This document shows positions 1 through 8,699 of a DNA stretch of 53,730 bases, piece after piece (position 1 is the stretch's first letter; each line of letters begins with the position of its first letter). Below the pieces are notes generated by a model. The model was not told the DNA's origin and made no database searches. It saw only the letters and a program-made list of their open reading frames with translations. The translations under genes were made by a program, and so were the position numbers. The stretch comes from Pseudomonadota bacterium (GTDB taxonomy: Bacteria; Desulfobacterota; JAPLJL01): contig JAPLJI010000069.1 in NCBI GenBank assembly GCA_026388655.1, forward strand, positions 1-53,730. The letters are read 5' to 3'.

Positions 1-18
1 GTCTAATCTCGTTCTTTT

Positions 19-105
19 TTATGGAGTGCATTAGCTTGTTTATCCCGACAACGGAGGGACTAATGCAACGCATCCCGCCCGGGGCGGGATGCAGTCCATA
101 TAAAA
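19..105. repeat. REP-like inverted repeat element, copy 1
   Basis: The outer arms ATGGAGTGCA (21-30) and TGCAGTCCAT (90-99) are near-inverted repeats. Inside lies a perfect 10-bp hairpin, GCATCCCGCC (70-79) against GGCGGGATGC (83-92). No T-tract follows, so it is not an obvious terminator. Related ATGGA(C/G)TGCA elements occur near 21322 and 34453. The remainder of 1-241 shows no supportable gene. Confidence 0.6.
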
Positions 106-241
106 AACTTGATGAAAATACTCGGAACACCCTCTATTAAGGTAAATGGTCAAAATACTGAATGGGTTTGAACTTGGTATCGCAACAGGATTGTAAATAT
201 TACTTTCGGATGGAAAGCTTAAATGCAATAATTTGATTTAC

Positions 242-769
242 ATGAACTTTAAAAGTTTAGATATTTTGCGGATTTCAAATCTTTTACCGCTGGGTCTGAA
301 AACGGCGGCAATCGTGATCGTGGCCGCGATCGCCGGTCTGCTTTTAAATCTGGTCAATCCCCGGGCCATCCCATACTTTTCTCCGAAGCCATACGATATC
401 TACGTTTCCTGCCCCCAGGAAGAAACGGCCCCGGGGATAAAAAAGATCACCAGTAGGGAATTGAACGAACTGAGGGTGGCCGGGGTGGTAATCGTCGATT
501 CCCGCCCTACGCCTGAATATCTGGAAGGGCACATACCCGGGGCGATTTCCCTCCCTTACGATCCCCTGGCCTGTCCGGATCCAAAAACAGTGGAGATGAT
601 AAAGGAGGGAGAGCGGGTGGTGGTGGTTTACGGGAGTACTTCGCCTGACGAAGGAGTGGCTTTAGCCCAGGGACTTCACCACCAGGGGGTTCCCATGGTG
701 GCCCATCTCGAAGGAGGTTTTCCCGCCTGGGTCAAGGCGGGGATGACGGTTAAGAAGGGAGACAAATAG
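242..769 (+). CDS. Membrane-anchored rhodanese-like protein lacking the catalytic Cys
   Basis: About 175 residues. One N-terminal hydrophobic segment (about residues 17-38) is followed by a single rhodanese homology domain. The sequence shows the IVDSRP start, the EGHIPGAISLP motif and the C-terminal LEGGFPAWVKAG motif. At the active-site loop, where rhodaneses read YCxxGxRS, this protein reads YGSTSPDEG, so the sulfur-accepting Cys is Gly. It is probably a binding or sensing domain rather than a sulfurtransferase, held at the membrane with the domain likely outside. The MauE/DoxX gene follows at 1120. Small rhodaneses next to MauE/DoxX proteins are familiar in Deltaproteobacteria (recollection). 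A TTG nine bases upstream (233) is an alternative start; neither has a clear ribosome binding site. Confidence 0.8.
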   Translation: MNFKSLDILRISNLLPLGLKTAAIVIVAAIAGLLLNLVNPRAIPYFSPKPYDIYVSCPQEETAPGIKKITSRELNELRVAGVVIVDSRPTPEYLEGHIPGAISLPYDPLACPDPKTVEMIKEGERVVVVYGSTSPDEGVALAQGLHHQGVPMVAHLEGGFPAWVKAGMTVKKGDK

Positions 770-1119
770 GTAACGGGTAGCATGTAACCGGTAGCCGGAT
801 TAATAAAATGCTAAATGCCAAAGCCCAAAAAGCAAATCAAACTACAAGCTCAAAATGATTGAAAGTTCAAATGCCGAAGTTCAAATATCAAATCAAGCCC
901 AAAGCTCAAAGAACCAAAGTTTTGAGTTTAAAATAATATTGAGGCTTGATTTGGAGAACCGTGGTTTTTGTCACCTCACTCCAACCCTCTCCCTCGAGGG
1001 GAGAAGGCGAGGGAGAGGGTGAAAAAGTTGATTTGAACAGCTTTGATTACAGTATTCATTAGACCTTTGGATTTTGGACTTTGAACTTCGGCGATCGTGA
1101 CGGTGGTGGATTATTGAAA
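770..1119. repeat. Intergenic short-word repeat array with a GC-rich hairpin
   Basis: No gene is seen in this 350-bp gap. About 805-935 is made of degenerate words such as CAAAGCCCAAA, AAAGTTCAAATG and CAAATCAAGCCC. Their complements reappear near 1062-1088 (TTTGGATTTTGGACTTTGAA), so the array can fold on itself. At 984-1020 there is a perfect 13-bp stem, ACCCTCTCCCTCG against CGAGGGAGAGGGT. It has no U-tract on the plus side and looks like a repeat rather than a terminator. Confidence 0.6.
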
Positions 1120-1590
1120 ATGAAGAAAGATAACATTATCCGGACCATAAACCTTGGGTTGCGGATCTACCTCGGCTGGGTCTTTCTTTACGCCTGCTAC
1201 TACAAGGTTCTCGACCCCGGGGAATTTGCCTTGAGCATCGCCAGTTACCAGCTTCTCCCCCTGGCCCTGGTCAATATTTTTGCCCTGATCCTGGCCTGGG
1301 TGGAACTATTCGCCGGCCTGGGATTGATCCTGGGGTTTCGCCCCCGGGAAAACAGCCTGATCATTATCGGAATGCTGGTCATTTTCATAATTGGAATCTC
1401 CTCCGCGCTCTATCGCAATCTTTCCATGGGTTGCGGTTGTTTTGCCTCTACCATCGCGGGGGAGGAGATGACCAGCGGGACCCTGATCCGGGATTTCGTC
1501 TGGCTATTCATCGGCATTTACCTCTTTTTCACCGAGGATGGTTCCTGGGGGATAGAGGGAATATTCCAAAGGAAAAAGGTTGCCGATTAA
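1120..1590 (+). CDS. MauE/DoxX family redox-associated membrane protein
   Basis: About 156 residues with four predicted membrane segments (roughly residues 9-28, 45-70, 77-97 and 125-144). The motif MGCGCFAST in the loop before the last segment matches the Cys-rich loop of the MauE branch of the DoxX superfamily, which is associated with disulfide formation or quinone-linked redox in the envelope. The family assignment comes from topology and this motif; the substrate is unknown. ATG at 1120 is chosen over the in-frame TTG at 1081 because the upstream bases belong to a dispersed repeat. It overlaps the next gene by 11 bp, so the two are probably translationally coupled. The preceding rhodanese-like gene is a plausible functional partner. 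Confidence 0.78.
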   Translation: MKKDNIIRTINLGLRIYLGWVFLYACYYKVLDPGEFALSIASYQLLPLALVNIFALILAWVELFAGLGLILGFRPRENSLIIIGMLVIFIIGISSALYRNLSMGCGCFASTIAGEEMTSGTLIRDFVWLFIGIYLFFTEDGSWGIEGIFQRKKVAD

Positions 1591-2413
1591 GATCACCATC
1601 CTGGTTGATAATTCCGCCGGTCAGCTCAGCAGTTTGTTGGGAGAACGCGGTTTCAGCGCCCTGGTCGAGGCGGATGATTTCCGCCTGCTTTTCGATACGG
1701 GCTCGGGTCGGGCGATCATCCCCAATACGCAGTCCCTGGGACTTAACCTGTCTGAAGTTAACGCGGTGGTTATTTCCCACGGCCATTATGATCACACCGG
1801 GGGGCTCCCCCCCGTGCTTTCCCGGATGGAAAAGGTCCCGGTTTATCTAGGGGCGGAGGCCTGGGCCGACAAGTTCGCTTTGCTGCTGGATGGAAGCGAA
1901 AGGTGGATCGGGATGCCGGCCGCTCAAGATTTGCTCGAGAAAAGCGGGGCCAGGTTTGAAGTGACTGACGGTCCCCGTGAACTTTATCCGGGGATTATAC
2001 TCACCGGTCCCATTCCGCGAACGACCGATTTTGAAGCGGTGGAGCCGATATTGCGGGTGAAAAAAGCGGGGGAATTGCTGCCCGATCCGGTTTCTGAAGA
2101 TCAAGCCTTGATCCTGAAAGGGGAAGAGGGAATTACCGTGTTGACCGGGTGCGCCCATGCCGGGGTGGTTAATACCCTTTTGTACGCCATGCAATTAACC
2201 GGGGCTTCCGGGATTCGCGGTTTGATCGGGGGCTTTCACCTGCTTTTCGCCTCGGAAGAGAGGCTGGATAAAACCGTGGCGTTCTTCAAACAAGCCGGTT
2301 TAAAAATGCTGGCCCCCTGCCACTGCACCGGGTTCCGGGCCATGGCCGAGCTCCACCGCCGGGTGGGGGAGATAATGCTCCCGGCCGGATCGGGATCGGT
2401 TTTTCTGCTCTGA
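1580..2413 (+). CDS. Metallo-beta-lactamase-fold hydrolase (COG1237-like)
   Basis: 277 residues. The metal-binding signature HGHYDHTGGLP lies at about residues 70-80. LLFDTGSG, LTGCAHAG and GGFHLL supply further metallo-beta-lactamase motifs, including downstream His ligands. The overall pattern (ILVDNSAG start, FDTGSG, HGHxDHTGG, GCAHAGVVNT, GGFHL) resembles COG1237 proteins, which are often named 7,8-dihydropterin-6-methyl-4-(beta-D-ribofuranosyl)aminobenzene-5-phosphate synthase-like. That name is not evidence of the reaction here. It starts at TTG 1580, inside the end of the MauE gene, behind the purine-rich AAAGGAAAAAGG. It is likely co-transcribed with the redox genes upstream. Confidence 0.85.
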   Translation: MPIKITILVDNSAGQLSSLLGERGFSALVEADDFRLLFDTGSGRAIIPNTQSLGLNLSEVNAVVISHGHYDHTGGLPPVLSRMEKVPVYLGAEAWADKFALLLDGSERWIGMPAAQDLLEKSGARFEVTDGPRELYPGIILTGPIPRTTDFEAVEPILRVKKAGELLPDPVSEDQALILKGEEGITVLTGCAHAGVVNTLLYAMQLTGASGIRGLIGGFHLLFASEERLDKTVAFFKQAGLKMLAPCHCTGFRAMAELHRRVGEIMLPAGSGSVFLL

Positions 2414-2455
2414 TTGTACCCCCTGTTTTTTAAATTCTTTCCACCCTTTCAATTT

Positions 2456-2485
2456 TGCTAGCGGGATTTTACCATTACGGATAAT
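2456..2485 (+). promoter_or_regulatory. Candidate sigma70 promoter upstream of the metallophosphoesterase
   Basis: TTGCTA (2456-2461), an 18-bp spacer, then GATAAT (2480-2485). A strong Shine-Dalgarno-like GGAGGGG follows at 2494-2500, but no ATG, GTG or TTG in the gene's frame lies just after it. This leaves the true start of the next gene unsettled. Confidence 0.35.
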
Positions 2486-2571
2486 TATAAATTGGAGGGG
2501 TCATAAGCTTAAAGCGAGAGTGCTGGAGTTCCCAGGTTTATCGAACGACCGTTTTTCTCCCCGGCCACCGT

Positions 2572-4179
2572 TTGATTGAAATCGGGGGATTAATCTGCCT
2601 GGCTCTCTTCTGGGGGTGGATGGGTTTCGGATGCGGGAAGGGGGGAAGTAATGCCCCGCATCTCCCCCGCGCCGGGACGGAGATTCCTCCCTATCGAACC
2701 ACCCTGGTTCAGACCTGGAAGCCGCTTCTCCCGGCGGTCTGGCTGAGTTATTCCAATTCCCCGACCGCTCAGGCGGATCTGGGGGTTTTACTTGAAGGCG
2801 AGGGCGAACCCCATCTCCTCCGGGATGATCTCGGGGTTGGGGGAGGTGGAACGGAAGCCAGGGCTTCGCTTTTATATTTTGCCCATCTGAGCGATATTCA
2901 TTTATGCGATGATGAATCCCCGATGCGGATGACGAATATAGATTTCCCCGGCCCGACGCAGGCAGCTTTTCGTCCACAGGATAACCTCAGCGTCCAGGTT
3001 TTAGATGCGATGATTCGAACCTTGAATCATTTCAGCGATGAAAGACCATTTGACTTTTTATTAAATACCGGTGATTCGATCGACAATGACCAATGGAACG
3101 AGGTTCGCTGGCTTATTGATACCTTTGACGGGAAGGTGGTTGACCCGGACACTGGGGCGGACGATGATCCAATACCCGGGGGAGGGAATGATTTCAGCGA
3201 CCCCTTCCTTGCTTGGGGGTTGGATCCCCGGGTTCCCTGGTACACGGTCATTGGGAACCACGACGGCTTGATCCAGGGCAATCTTTCTCCGACGGTGAAT
3301 TATGACCAGACCGCGACCGGAAGCGAGGTTTTTTGGGGGACCAGGGACGGTTCGACCGCGGAAGCGGGGATAATCCATGACGGCAAGGTGCCCGCGGATC
3401 CGGGCCGGCAGCTTCTGGGGATGAACCAGAGTCCCCGGGACTTCATCGAGGAATTTTTCCACACCTCTTCCCTGCCGGTCGGGCATGGATTCACCCAAGC
3501 CGGCCGGGATGGAGGGTTCGGTTATTACTGCTTTGACCCCGCGGCGGGAATCCCGGTTCGCTTTATTGTCCTGGAAACTTACCGCCGCCTGGGTGGCTGG
3601 GCCGGCTCAATGGATCGAACCCAGTTTGAAAATTTCCTGATCCCCGAATTGGATCAGGCCCGGGCGGAGAAAAAACTGGTGACAATCGTCTCCCACCACA
3701 CCCCCGGGGATTTTCTGGGCTCCGAGATTTCCGGGGATGAATTGATTTCCACCCTGAGTTCATATCCGAACGTCATCCTGCACCTGATCGGTCACGGCCA
3801 CGAAAACAAGATTGTTCCGCGCCCGGGAAGTAATCCGGGGGAGGGTTACTGGGAGGTAGAAGCCCCCTCGCTGGCTGATTATCCCCAGCAGGCCCGAATT
3901 ATGGAAATCGTGAACAACGGGAACGGCACCGGATCGATATTCTCGACCATGGTGGATCATAATTCCCCCGAGGGCACCTTGACTTATCGATCCCGGTCGC
4001 TTTCCCTTTATGATGTCCAGACCGGAGAGCAGACGGCCGGGGGGGAGGGCCGTCCGGAGGAACGAAACGTGGAGATGATTTTCAAAATTCCTTCTGAAAT
4101 GGTAGATATATTAAATCAGTCGGTGGGTTCAAACCGGATCGAATCCCTGACTACCTTAATGATAGAGCCGGTAAATTAA
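2572..4179 (+). CDS. Secreted/lipoprotein calcineurin-like metallophosphoesterase (RPA4764/TIGR03768-like)
   Basis: At least 535 residues. The N-terminus is hydrophobic and ends in GFGC, a lipobox-like site, so an envelope lipoprotein is likely. The metallophosphoesterase motifs appear in order: HLSDIHL (about 106-111), LNTGDSIDN, VIGNHDG, IVSHHTPG and LIGHGHENK. It is long for the superfamily, with insertions between motifs, as I recall for the RPA4764 family; no substrate is known. The start is uncertain. TTG at 2572 is the first usual start codon in frame but has no ribosome binding site and gives a signal peptide without basic residues. The frame stays open back to 2491 and would add Lys/Arg residues, but only through an unusual start codon. 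Confidence 0.82.
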   Translation: MIEIGGLICLALFWGWMGFGCGKGGSNAPHLPRAGTEIPPYRTTLVQTWKPLLPAVWLSYSNSPTAQADLGVLLEGEGEPHLLRDDLGVGGGGTEARASLLYFAHLSDIHLCDDESPMRMTNIDFPGPTQAAFRPQDNLSVQVLDAMIRTLNHFSDERPFDFLLNTGDSIDNDQWNEVRWLIDTFDGKVVDPDTGADDDPIPGGGNDFSDPFLAWGLDPRVPWYTVIGNHDGLIQGNLSPTVNYDQTATGSEVFWGTRDGSTAEAGIIHDGKVPADPGRQLLGMNQSPRDFIEEFFHTSSLPVGHGFTQAGRDGGFGYYCFDPAAGIPVRFIVLETYRRLGGWAGSMDRTQFENFLIPELDQARAEKKLVTIVSHHTPGDFLGSEISGDELISTLSSYPNVILHLIGHGHENKIVPRPGSNPGEGYWEVEAPSLADYPQQARIMEIVNNGNGTGSIFSTMVDHNSPEGTLTYRSRSLSLYDVQTGEQTAGGEGRPEERNVEMIFKIPSEMVDILNQSVGSNRIESLTTLMIEPVN

Positions 4180-4197
4180 CTTTCCGAAGGAGGAAAA

Positions 4198-5289
4198 ATG
4201 GAAGAGAATGTTTTTTACAAGCTGGGGATGAGACTCAACGAATATCCACTCAAAATGCTCCTGGTGGAGTCGTTCCTCCAGGTCTTGCGGGAGATCTATA
4301 CCGAGGAGGAAGCTCAACTGGGATCGGAATTTCCCCTGGGTTCTCATACCCTCCCGGAGGCGGCAAAGCTGCTGAACCGGGATGAAAAAATATTGGGGGT
4401 TCTGCTGGAAAAAATGGCCAACCAGGGAACCTTGTTTACCATTAAAGATAAAGGGGTTACCCGTTATTCCCTGACCCCGTTCGTTCCGGGGGTGGTGGAG
4501 TTCCAGTTGATGCGGGCCACCGATACCCCCCGCGACCGGCGCATGGCCGCCGCCTTTGAAGAGCTGATGGAAGGGGAGATGGCCGATCTGATGCGGGCGG
4601 TGCTGTCTGATAAGGAAACCGCGAAACAGATGATTCCTTATCCCCCGGCCCGGACCATCACCATTGAAAAAGAACTTCCCTCCGGTTCGAATATTTATCC
4701 CTTTGAGAAGGCCTCCGAGTTGATTTCGCAGGAAACCTCTTTTTCCGCGGCCAAATGCTACTGCCGCCATCATGCTCACCTGGTCAATCGGGACTGCCAG
4801 GTCAAGGGCATTCCCGAGTATTCCTGCCTGATGTTCGGCAAGGTAGCCGATTACGTCGTGGACCGGGGATTCGGCAAACGCGTCACCAAGGAAGAATCCC
4901 TCCAAATCGCCAAGGCCTGCGCCGAGGCCGGGTTGGTGCACAACGTCAACAATTTCATCAACGGGACGGTATTCATGTGCAATTGCTGCGGCTGCTGCTG
5001 CGGATTCTTACGCCCCCTGAAGAAATTTAAAACCGACGCCATGCTGGCTTCTTCCAACTTCACGGTCAAGGTTAACGCGGAGGATTGTAATGGTTGTGAA
5101 ACCTGCATAGACCGCTGCCCGGTCGACGCCCTTTCTATGAAGGATGATGTGGTTGTGGTGGATTCGGGCGGTTGCATAGGTTGCGGCAACTGCACCGCGG
5201 TCTGCCCGACGGAATGCTTAAGCATGATCCGGCGGGCGGAGAACAAGCCTCCGCGTGTGGATAACGCCCTGAAAGCCATGGGAATATAA
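4198..5289 (+). CDS. 4Fe-4S ferredoxin-type protein with Cys-rich middle region
   Basis: 363 residues, with a clear ribosome binding site AAGGAGG at 4187-4193. The N-terminal about 150 residues are helical without Cys and include a winged-helix-like segment. A Cys-rich middle follows: CYCRHH, then a later CNCCGCCCG cluster at about residues 260-268. The C-terminus carries two classical [4Fe-4S] motifs, CNGCETCIDRCP and CIGCGNCTAVCP, giving a two-cluster ferredoxin module. Proteins of this layout are common in sulfate-reducing and syntrophic Deltaproteobacteria (recollection) and are presumed electron-transfer or sensor proteins. Partners are not apparent from the neighbours. It stands alone between the phosphoesterase and the convergent dnaE2. 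Confidence 0.85.
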   Translation: MEENVFYKLGMRLNEYPLKMLLVESFLQVLREIYTEEEAQLGSEFPLGSHTLPEAAKLLNRDEKILGVLLEKMANQGTLFTIKDKGVTRYSLTPFVPGVVEFQLMRATDTPRDRRMAAAFEELMEGEMADLMRAVLSDKETAKQMIPYPPARTITIEKELPSGSNIYPFEKASELISQETSFSAAKCYCRHHAHLVNRDCQVKGIPEYSCLMFGKVADYVVDRGFGKRVTKEESLQIAKACAEAGLVHNVNNFINGTVFMCNCCGCCCGFLRPLKKFKTDAMLASSNFTVKVNAEDCNGCETCIDRCPVDALSMKDDVVVVDSGGCIGCGNCTAVCPTECLSMIRRAENKPPRVDNALKAMGI

Positions 5290-5425
5290 GTCAGGCACCA
5301 GTAACTAGAAAAAGAATGTTGCTGGGTGGTCGGGTGGCTGGAAAAAACCGAGGCGATCAGGTGATCAGGAAGTGGAAATCGGGATATCAGGATAGCAGGT
5401 AGCCGGAAACCAGAAAAAACCGATA

Positions 5426-5487
5426 AAAAAACAGCTTCAAGTTGATAAGCAGCTGAAGGCCGAAAACCTTAAATGGTTTTCGGCCTT
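5426..5487 (-). terminator. Hairpin terminators after dnaE2
   Basis: On the minus strand a perfect 13-bp stem, AAGGCCGAAAACC (arms 5475-5487 and 5456-5468, loop 5469-5474), overlaps the dnaE2 stop codon. A second small stem, CAGCT/AGCTG, follows and is trailed by a T7 run at about 5425-5431. Together they look like a rho-independent terminator. The hairpin could also slow transcription arriving from the Fe-S protein gene on the plus strand. Confidence 0.65.
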
Positions 5488-8400
5488 CGCGCTTTCGTCA
5501 GGAGCTTTAACTCCTGCACGTTGACCGTGACCGCTCCGAATTCCTCCTCCACCTTCCCGCAGAAGGCGAAGGGGCCGGGGGAATAGAGCAGGTATCCATC
5601 CTTCCGGAAAACCCCGGGAAAAAGCACGGTTTCGACCAGGCCGGTTTCGTCCTCGAAGGTGACGAAGCTCATCGGCTCCCCCCGGCCGGAGAGGACGTCC
5701 TTCCGGGTAATCTGGATCCCGACCAGGGTTACGGTTTGGCCGATCTTTCCTTCCAGCTCCCGGGCCCGGCAATGGGGAATCCGGGAGATCTCTTCCCGCC
5801 AGAAGCTGAGCGGATGGGTGGAGGTGAAAAAACCGAGGATTTCATGCTCGGCCCTGAGCATTTCTTCCGGCGGGTATTCCCGGAGCCGGGGCAGGGAGGT
5901 TTTTTCCGGGGTGAAACCCCGTTCCCGGAGCTCGAGCAGGAGAAGCAGCTCCGGCCGGGTGTGCTCTCCCCGGAGGGAGTCCAGGGCCCCGGCCCGGATC
6001 AAGATCCGAACCTCCGCGGGGGTAAGGTACTGAATGTCATCCTGATCCCGCCTCTGGCGGGAGAAGGATCTCGAGGGTTCAGGATAAACGCCAGCGAAAG
6101 ATCTGGTTTTTTTGAATTCTCGGTCAAAAGAGAGATTCTTCACCCCCGCCATAAGCGGAGGTTCAGAATGACAAAATGGGTGTTTGTCAGCTGTCTCCAG
6201 GGAATTGTTATTTCTACCTCCTGGAGGGAGGGGATGGGTAAGGGAGGAAGTGCGGTCCAGGAAATCCGGGAAGGAGGAATATCGTCCCCCCCGGTTGCGC
6301 TCCTCGATGACCCGGGAGACCGCTTTTTCCCTGATTCCCTTCAGGTGGGCGAGCCCGACCCGGATGGCCCGGTCCCGGCCGGTGAAGGCGGGGTCGCTCT
6401 CGTTGACGTCCGGGGGAAGGATCTGGAGACCCATCCGGACGCACTCGGAGAGATAAGCGGAGGAAGAGTAATATCCACCCTGGTTGGCCAGAACGCCGGC
6501 CATGAATTCGGCCGGATAGTTGGCCCGGAGGTAGGCGGATTTCTGGGCCACCAGGATGTAGGAAGCGCTGTGGCCCTTGCAGAAGGAATACCCCGAGAAG
6601 GAAAGAATCATATCCCAGATTTTTTCGGCGGTGTCCGGGTCGATCCGGCGGGTCCGGGCGCCGGCGAAAAATTTCTCCCGGTAGGCGTTTAAGACCCGGG
6701 AATTCTTTTTTTTACTCAGGCTTTTGCGGAGGTCGTCGGCCTCTTTGGGACTCATCCCGGCCAGGGCCACGCAAACCCGCGTTACGTCCTCCTGGAAGAC
6801 CATGATCCCAAAGGTCTCGGAAAGGACCTCGTCGAGGAGGGGGTGGAGGGGCCGGTAGGGACGGCCGGAGAGCCGGGCCAGGTATTCCCGGATGAAACGG
6901 TTGGCGGCTGGCCGGATGATCGAGGTGTTCAGAACCAGGAGGTCGAAGGAATCGCTCTGGGATTTCCGGCAGAGGAGCCGGGAGGCCGGGCTTTCGGCGT
7001 AAAAGACCCCCATGGTCTCGCCCCGGCGGAAGAGCGCCCGGGTGGACTCATCTTCGGAGGGATCCAGGGAAGCGTAGCCGATCGCCTGGCCGGTGTTCCG
7101 TTCCACGAGTTTCAGACTGTCCCGGATCACGGCCAGGGAGCGGTTGCCCAGGAGGTCAAGCTTAACCAGGCCGGCCTCTTCCACCTGGTCTTTTTCCCAC
7201 TGGGTGACCCGGGCGAGGTCGGGGTCGGGGGCGGTTTCCCCGGACCGCTGGACCGGCGTATAGTCGGTGATCGGGCCGGGGGTGATGATGACCCCGCCGC
7301 AGTGGGTGGAGAGGTGGATGGGGATTTCCCGGACCTGGCCGGCGAGTTGCAGGATCTCGGGCCAGGGAGGGGAAAGCCGGAAGCGCTGGAGGCCGGGGTA
7401 ATTTAAAAGCCGGTCCGGAAAATCCTCACCCGGTTCTTCCAGCCAGGGGATCCTTTCCGTGAGCCGGGTGATTTCCTTTTCCGGGAGTCCGTAGACCCGG
7501 GCGATCCGGCGGATGGCCCCGCGGGTTTTCAGGGTGACGTGATTCGCCACCCGGACGGTTTTTTCCGGTCCGAATTTCCGGATCACGTATTTCAAAACCC
7601 GGTCGCGCTCGTCCCAGGGGAAATCCACGTCCAGGTCGGGGGGATCTTCCCTTTCCGGGTTCAGGAACCGCTCGAAGAGGAGATTGGCCTTGAGCGGCTC
7701 CACCTGGGTGATGAAAAGGCAGTAGGAAACGATGGAGTTGGCGGCGCTGCCCCGGCCGCAGGTAATCCGGGAGGGGGACCCGTTCCGGACGATATCCCAG
7801 ACGATCAGGAAATAGTCGGAAAAATTTTTGTCCCGGATCACGGAGAGCTCGGTTCTGATCCGCCTCGCGACCACCGGCGAGATTTTTCCGTATCTTTCCC
7901 GGGCTCCCCGGTAAACCAGCCGGGAAAGGAGGGAAAAGGAATCTACCCCCGGGTCGTAGCGGGGGAAAACCGGCCGGCCGGTGGGGATCTCGAACCGGCA
8001 TTCCTCGGCGATCCTCTGGGTGTTGAAGATCGCCTCCGGGCATTCTGGGAAGATCCTTTCCATTTCTTCCGGGGGTTTAAGCCAGGATTCCCGGGCCGCG
8101 AGTTCCGGGGCGGGGAGGGTAGAGAAAGTCAGGTTCAGAAAGGCGGCCCGGAGGAGACGATGCAGGGCGTGTTCATGGGCCCGGAGAAAATGGACGTTGT
8201 TGGTGGCGACCGGGGGCAGGCGGTTTTCCCGGGCGAATTTGAGGAGGGGGCGGCGGGAAACCCCGGGACGGAGTTCCACGCCGAGCCCGGCGGGGCCCCG
8301 GCTGGAGACCAGGCTCTGGAGCAGGGGAAGATGGTCGGAAAGAATGAAGAGCCCCTCGGCTTCGGAGAGGCTTTTCCCCAGGGAAAACCCGGGGTCCAGG

Positions 8401-8699
8401 TGCCGGGCGGTGATGATCCGGCAGAGGGCGCGGTATCCCTCCGGGGATTTGACCAGGAGGAGGGCCCGTTCCTTTTCCCCGGACTCGGCTTGAACCTCCG
8501 CCCCGATGAGGGGGCGGAGGCCTTGCTCCTGGGAGGCCTTCTGGAAATAGATGGCCCCGCAGAGATTATTGGTATCGGTCAGGGCCAGCGCGGTCATTCC
8601 CCGGGACCGGGCGGCCTCGGCCAGGGATTTGGGGGAGGTTATCCCCCAGCCGAGGGAGTAATGGGAATGGACGTTGAGATGGACGAAGTCAGAAGCCAT
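5469..8699 (-). CDS. dnaE2: Error-prone DNA polymerase III alpha subunit (DnaE2/ImuC)
   Basis: About 1076 residues from ATG 8699; upstream sequence is repeat. An N-terminal PHP domain (FVHLNVHSHYSL near residue 5) is followed by the C-family polymerase core. PDLDVDF lies at about 354-360 and VKLDLLGNRSL at about 512-522, supplying the three catalytic Asp positions. A C-terminal OB-fold (VGIQITRKDVLSGRG) is present. Its length and partner Y-family gene point to the DnaE2/ImuC branch, the translesion polymerase of SOS mutagenesis cassettes, rather than the replicative enzyme. Residues of about 818-889 are a 72-codon insertion of repeat DNA (see 6020-6243). Removing it restores a continuous RTSS-LTPAEVRIL join, so the frame is intact but the protein carries a foreign loop. 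Confidence 0.9.
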   Translation of the reverse strand: MASDFVHLNVHSHYSLGWGITSPKSLAEAARSRGMTALALTDTNNLCGAIYFQKASQEQGLRPLIGAEVQAESGEKERALLLVKSPEGYRALCRIITARHLDPGFSLGKSLSEAEGLFILSDHLPLLQSLVSSRGPAGLGVELRPGVSRRPLLKFARENRLPPVATNNVHFLRAHEHALHRLLRAAFLNLTFSTLPAPELAARESWLKPPEEMERIFPECPEAIFNTQRIAEECRFEIPTGRPVFPRYDPGVDSFSLLSRLVYRGARERYGKISPVVARRIRTELSVIRDKNFSDYFLIVWDIVRNGSPSRITCGRGSAANSIVSYCLFITQVEPLKANLLFERFLNPEREDPPDLDVDFPWDERDRVLKYVIRKFGPEKTVRVANHVTLKTRGAIRRIARVYGLPEKEITRLTERIPWLEEPGEDFPDRLLNYPGLQRFRLSPPWPEILQLAGQVREIPIHLSTHCGGVIITPGPITDYTPVQRSGETAPDPDLARVTQWEKDQVEEAGLVKLDLLGNRSLAVIRDSLKLVERNTGQAIGYASLDPSEDESTRALFRRGETMGVFYAESPASRLLCRKSQSDSFDLLVLNTSIIRPAANRFIREYLARLSGRPYRPLHPLLDEVLSETFGIMVFQEDVTRVCVALAGMSPKEADDLRKSLSKKKNSRVLNAYREKFFAGARTRRIDPDTAEKIWDMILSFSGYSFCKGHSASYILVAQKSAYLRANYPAEFMAGVLANQGGYYSSSAYLSECVRMGLQILPPDVNESDPAFTGRDRAIRVGLAHLKGIREKAVSRVIEERNRGGRYSSFPDFLDRTSSLTHPLPPGGRNNNSLETADKHPFCHSEPPLMAGVKNLSFDREFKKTRSFAGVYPEPSRSFSRQRRDQDDIQYLTPAEVRILIRAGALDSLRGEHTRPELLLLLELRERGFTPEKTSLPRLREYPPEEMLRAEHEILGFFTSTHPLSFWREEISRIPHCRARELEGKIGQTVTLVGIQITRKDVLSGRGEPMSFVTFEDETGLVETVLFPGVFRKDGYLLYSPGPFAFCGKVEEEFGAVTVNVQELKLLTKARRPKTI
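6020..6243. mobile_element. Repeat-element insertion in dnaE2 with 8-bp flanking direct repeats
   Basis: GGGTAAGG occurs at 6020-6027 and again at 6236-6243. The 216 bp from one copy to the next is exactly 72 codons. Inside, 6036-6172 is a copy of the dispersed CATTCTGA-type element, with ends GTCATCCTGA and TCAGAATGAC as near-inverted repeats. A similar element sits at 38298-38516. The rest (about 6173-6235) carries CTCCTGGAGGGAGGGG, like other GC-rich intergenic repeats here. No transposase is encoded, so it is a non-autonomous element. The flanking repeats look like a target-site duplication, though chance similarity cannot be excluded. Confidence 0.72.

Noticed and set aside
40-228. Small minus-strand frame at the left edge
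   Set aside because: It is made of REP-like hairpin sequence with no coding features.
984-1020. 13-bp GC-rich hairpin considered as a terminator
   Set aside because: No T-tract follows on either strand, and it matches a GC-rich dispersed repeat type.
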